IMG/VR virus record: IMGVR_UViG_3300020404_002054
Span: 1-22,290 of that record
Length of the DNA: 22,290 nt
Strand: one strand, 5' to 3'
Source: a virus
Position numbers and translations under genes: made by a program. The notes beneath the pieces were generated by a model that saw only the letters and a program-made list of their open reading frames with translations, had not been told where the DNA came from and did not search any database. Positions 20,940 to 22,290 of the stretch are shown in pieces (position 1 is the stretch's first letter; every line of letters begins with the position of its first letter).

Positions 20940-21874
20940 TTTGGTATTGCCCAATTTTTCATATGTTGCCAACATGCTCCAGATTTTAATTCGTCTAAAC
21001 GCCAATGACACATTGCTAAACGTTGTATCCATGTTTCTCGATCAAACAATCTTGGATGTTCTATCTCATTCAAATCCGTATGTGCTACAGGACCTGCTTG
21101 TGCTCTAGAAGGATCTGTTACAAATACAGGTATTCCTTCAATAGCGGCGGCAACAGTTGGACTACTATTATGATTTACTACTGCCTGGGCTCCTTGAAAG
21201 TCTGCCATTATTGGTTTTGTTAATTCACTTACTGTAACATTTTTATGTCCTAGTCTACTAATTTTTAATGCATGATCTTTTGCTTTTTTATCGCCCGGGT
21301 GTAATCTAATACGTATAGGTCTATCAGTAACTCTTTTGATTCTTAATATCATAGGATGTAACCAAGGTATTACATGTTTGCCTTCCATACTCCAACCACC
21401 ATCTCTTTGACAGCAAATTAAAATATGATGACCTTGCTTTCTATTTGGTTGCAATTTTATTCCTATGTCTTTTTGTATTTGTTCCCAACGCTTAGGATCA
21501 GGATTGTCCCAACAGTATTCTCCTGTATCACAAAATATTCCATCGTAACTATATCTTAAATATGTTCTTGAATTTTTTGGATCTGCATACAAAAATAGGT
21601 TTGCATCTGCAATTATTGTTCTTTTATTTTTACTTTTTTGATATTCTAAAACTTCTCTACGTAAATTCAAATGAGGTACATGTTTACTTTGAGGATGAAC
21701 AAAGCCTTGCAATACTGCTACATCACTAGGATAATGATGATAGTTAGTTATAACTTTACCGTTATCTCCGCTTCTGTTTACACCTTCTATAAAATATTCT
21801 AATAGTTTAGGTTTTTCAGGATTTGAATTTCCAGGAGGTATACCTTTCATATATGCATGTACACTTAGACTCAT
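20936..21874 (-). CDS. KpsC/KpsS-like putative glycosyltransferase (copy 2)
   Basis: The 312-aa protein has the same second-half pattern as its neighbours: HHILICCQRDGGWSMEGK, RPIRIRLHPGDKKA (H-P motif), ADFQGAQAVVNHNSSPTVAAAIEGIPVFVTDP and a terminal WIQRLAMCHWRLDEL. The N-terminal half (VHAYMKGIPPGN, SDVAVLQGFVHPQSKHVP, RTIIADANLFLYAD) resembles the ligand-binding lobe of GT-B proteins. It looks like a Capsule_synth-type enzyme, as copy 1. ATG 21872-21874 overlaps the upstream stop (ATGA). Confidence 0.65.
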   Translation of the reverse strand: MSLSVHAYMKGIPPGNSNPEKPKLLEYFIEGVNRSGDNGKVITNYHHYPSDVAVLQGFVHPQSKHVPHLNLRREVLEYQKSKNKRTIIADANLFLYADPKNSRTYLRYSYDGIFCDTGEYCWDNPDPKRWEQIQKDIGIKLQPNRKQGHHILICCQRDGGWSMEGKHVIPWLHPMILRIKRVTDRPIRIRLHPGDKKAKDHALKISRLGHKNVTVSELTKPIMADFQGAQAVVNHNSSPTVAAAIEGIPVFVTDPSRAQAGPVAHTDLNEIEHPRLFDRETWIQRLAMCHWRLDELKSGACWQHMKNWAIPK

Positions 21875-22290
21875 AGATTGTATTCCTTCTGTATTCTCAT
21901 TGCCTTGCCATTCGTCATTTCAAATGGTGTATATTGACAATATGCTATCCAATGCCAAAATTTATTCACCAAAATTTCATCTGGATAAAAAGGTTCTTCA
22001 AGTTTACTTATATCTGTATTACAAATGATATCTCCAGCGTGGGGCGCCATTGTAAACGCAGGTATTCCATAATGCACTGCTTCTAGTGCCGCAATACTAT
22101 TATATGTTACCACTGCCCAGATATTATCTTTTGCACATTGGGCACCTATGCTATGTTCATTTATTCTGTTACCTCTTACTACTTTGTTCCTTATTATGAT
22201 ACGTCTATCTGTATATGTAGATATGATTGAAATAGTGTCTTCTACCCATTTATTTCTATCTATTCCGTAATACTGACATGGCTTACCGCT
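21871..22290 (-). CDS. KpsC/KpsS-like putative glycosyltransferase (copy 3, partial)
   Basis: The reading frame is open to the right edge of the window (at least 139 residues), so the 5' end is outside. The last 80 codons after the in-frame GTG at 22111-22113 are only the end of the gene. Before it the frame reads GIDRNKWVEDTISIISTYTDRRIIIRN, parallel to the strand before the H-P motif in copies 1 and 2. TYNSIAALEAVHYGIPAF matches SSPTVAAAIEGIPVF and SSNPGIHSIINGVPAF. The ending WHWIAYCQYTPFEM is the terminal helix. It is a third member of the tandem set. Confidence 0.65.
   Translation of the reverse strand, partial: SGKPCQYYGIDRNKWVEDTISIISTYTDRRIIIRNKVVRGNRINEHSIGAQCAKDNIWAVVTYNSIAALEAVHYGIPAFTMAPHAGDIICNTDISKLEEPFYPDEILVNKFWHWIAYCQYTPFEMTNGKAMRIQKEYNL

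Overview
This window reads as a segment of a T4-like marine myovirus genome with a Gram-negative host, probably a marine alphaproteobacterium or similar. The basis is tightly packed, mostly one-strand genes with ATGA or TAATG junctions, AT-rich DNA, a T4-type replication set (gp41-like helicase, gp61-like primase, UvsW-like helicase) and T4-late-type promoter boxes (NTAAATA). Many proteins also resemble conserved hypotheticals of T4-like cyanophages and pelagiphages. Family names come from recognised motifs; no search was run. The host is an inference. No tRNA, rRNA, CRISPR array or insertion sequence was seen.

All genes but one lie on the minus strand, so transcription runs from high to low coordinates. 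From the right edge: (1) 19259-22290 holds three related KpsC/KpsS-like putative glycosyltransferases (the last cut by the window edge) and one GT-A-like glycosyltransferase. (2) 16081-19244 holds a 399-aa unknown protein, the UvsW-like helicase and a conserved partner. (3) 13616-16081 holds two Fe(II)/2OG oxygenase-like proteins, a cupin, a YhhQ-type queuosine-precursor transporter and a small protein. (4) 12200-13619 holds kdsA and kdsB, giving KDO-8-phosphate and then CMP-KDO. (5) 9741-12224 holds two conserved phage proteins, peptide deformylase, two tiny ORFs and a very short DnaE-like protein. (6) 9380-9748 is the only plus-strand gene. (7) 7121-9359 holds a virion-type protein, a small unknown and the primase. 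(8) 5367-7133 holds a 40-aa protein, a NodU-type carbamoyltransferase lacking the second domain, and another 2OG oxygenase-like protein. (9) 2213-5367 holds the replicative helicase and a DnaE-type polymerase protein without a PHP domain. (10) 26-2219 holds a GNAT-like protein, two small proteins, a nitrilase-family amidohydrolase and a late, probably structural, protein.

Two biological themes stand out. The first is surface-sugar chemistry: KdsA and KdsB make the donor CMP-KDO, and the tandem KpsC/KpsS-like proteins resemble the family that uses it. The second is replication with C-family (DnaE-like) polymerase pieces encoded in two separate places, one a miniature that keeps the three catalytic aspartates.

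The most striking regulatory signal is a set of consensus sigma-70 promoters (TTGACA, 17 or 18 bp, TATAAT) placed so that the start codon of the primase, of a 2OG oxygenase and of the 399-aa protein falls at or next to the predicted transcription start. These would be leaderless mRNAs. A fourth such promoter, with a normal Shine-Dalgarno leader, precedes kdsA.
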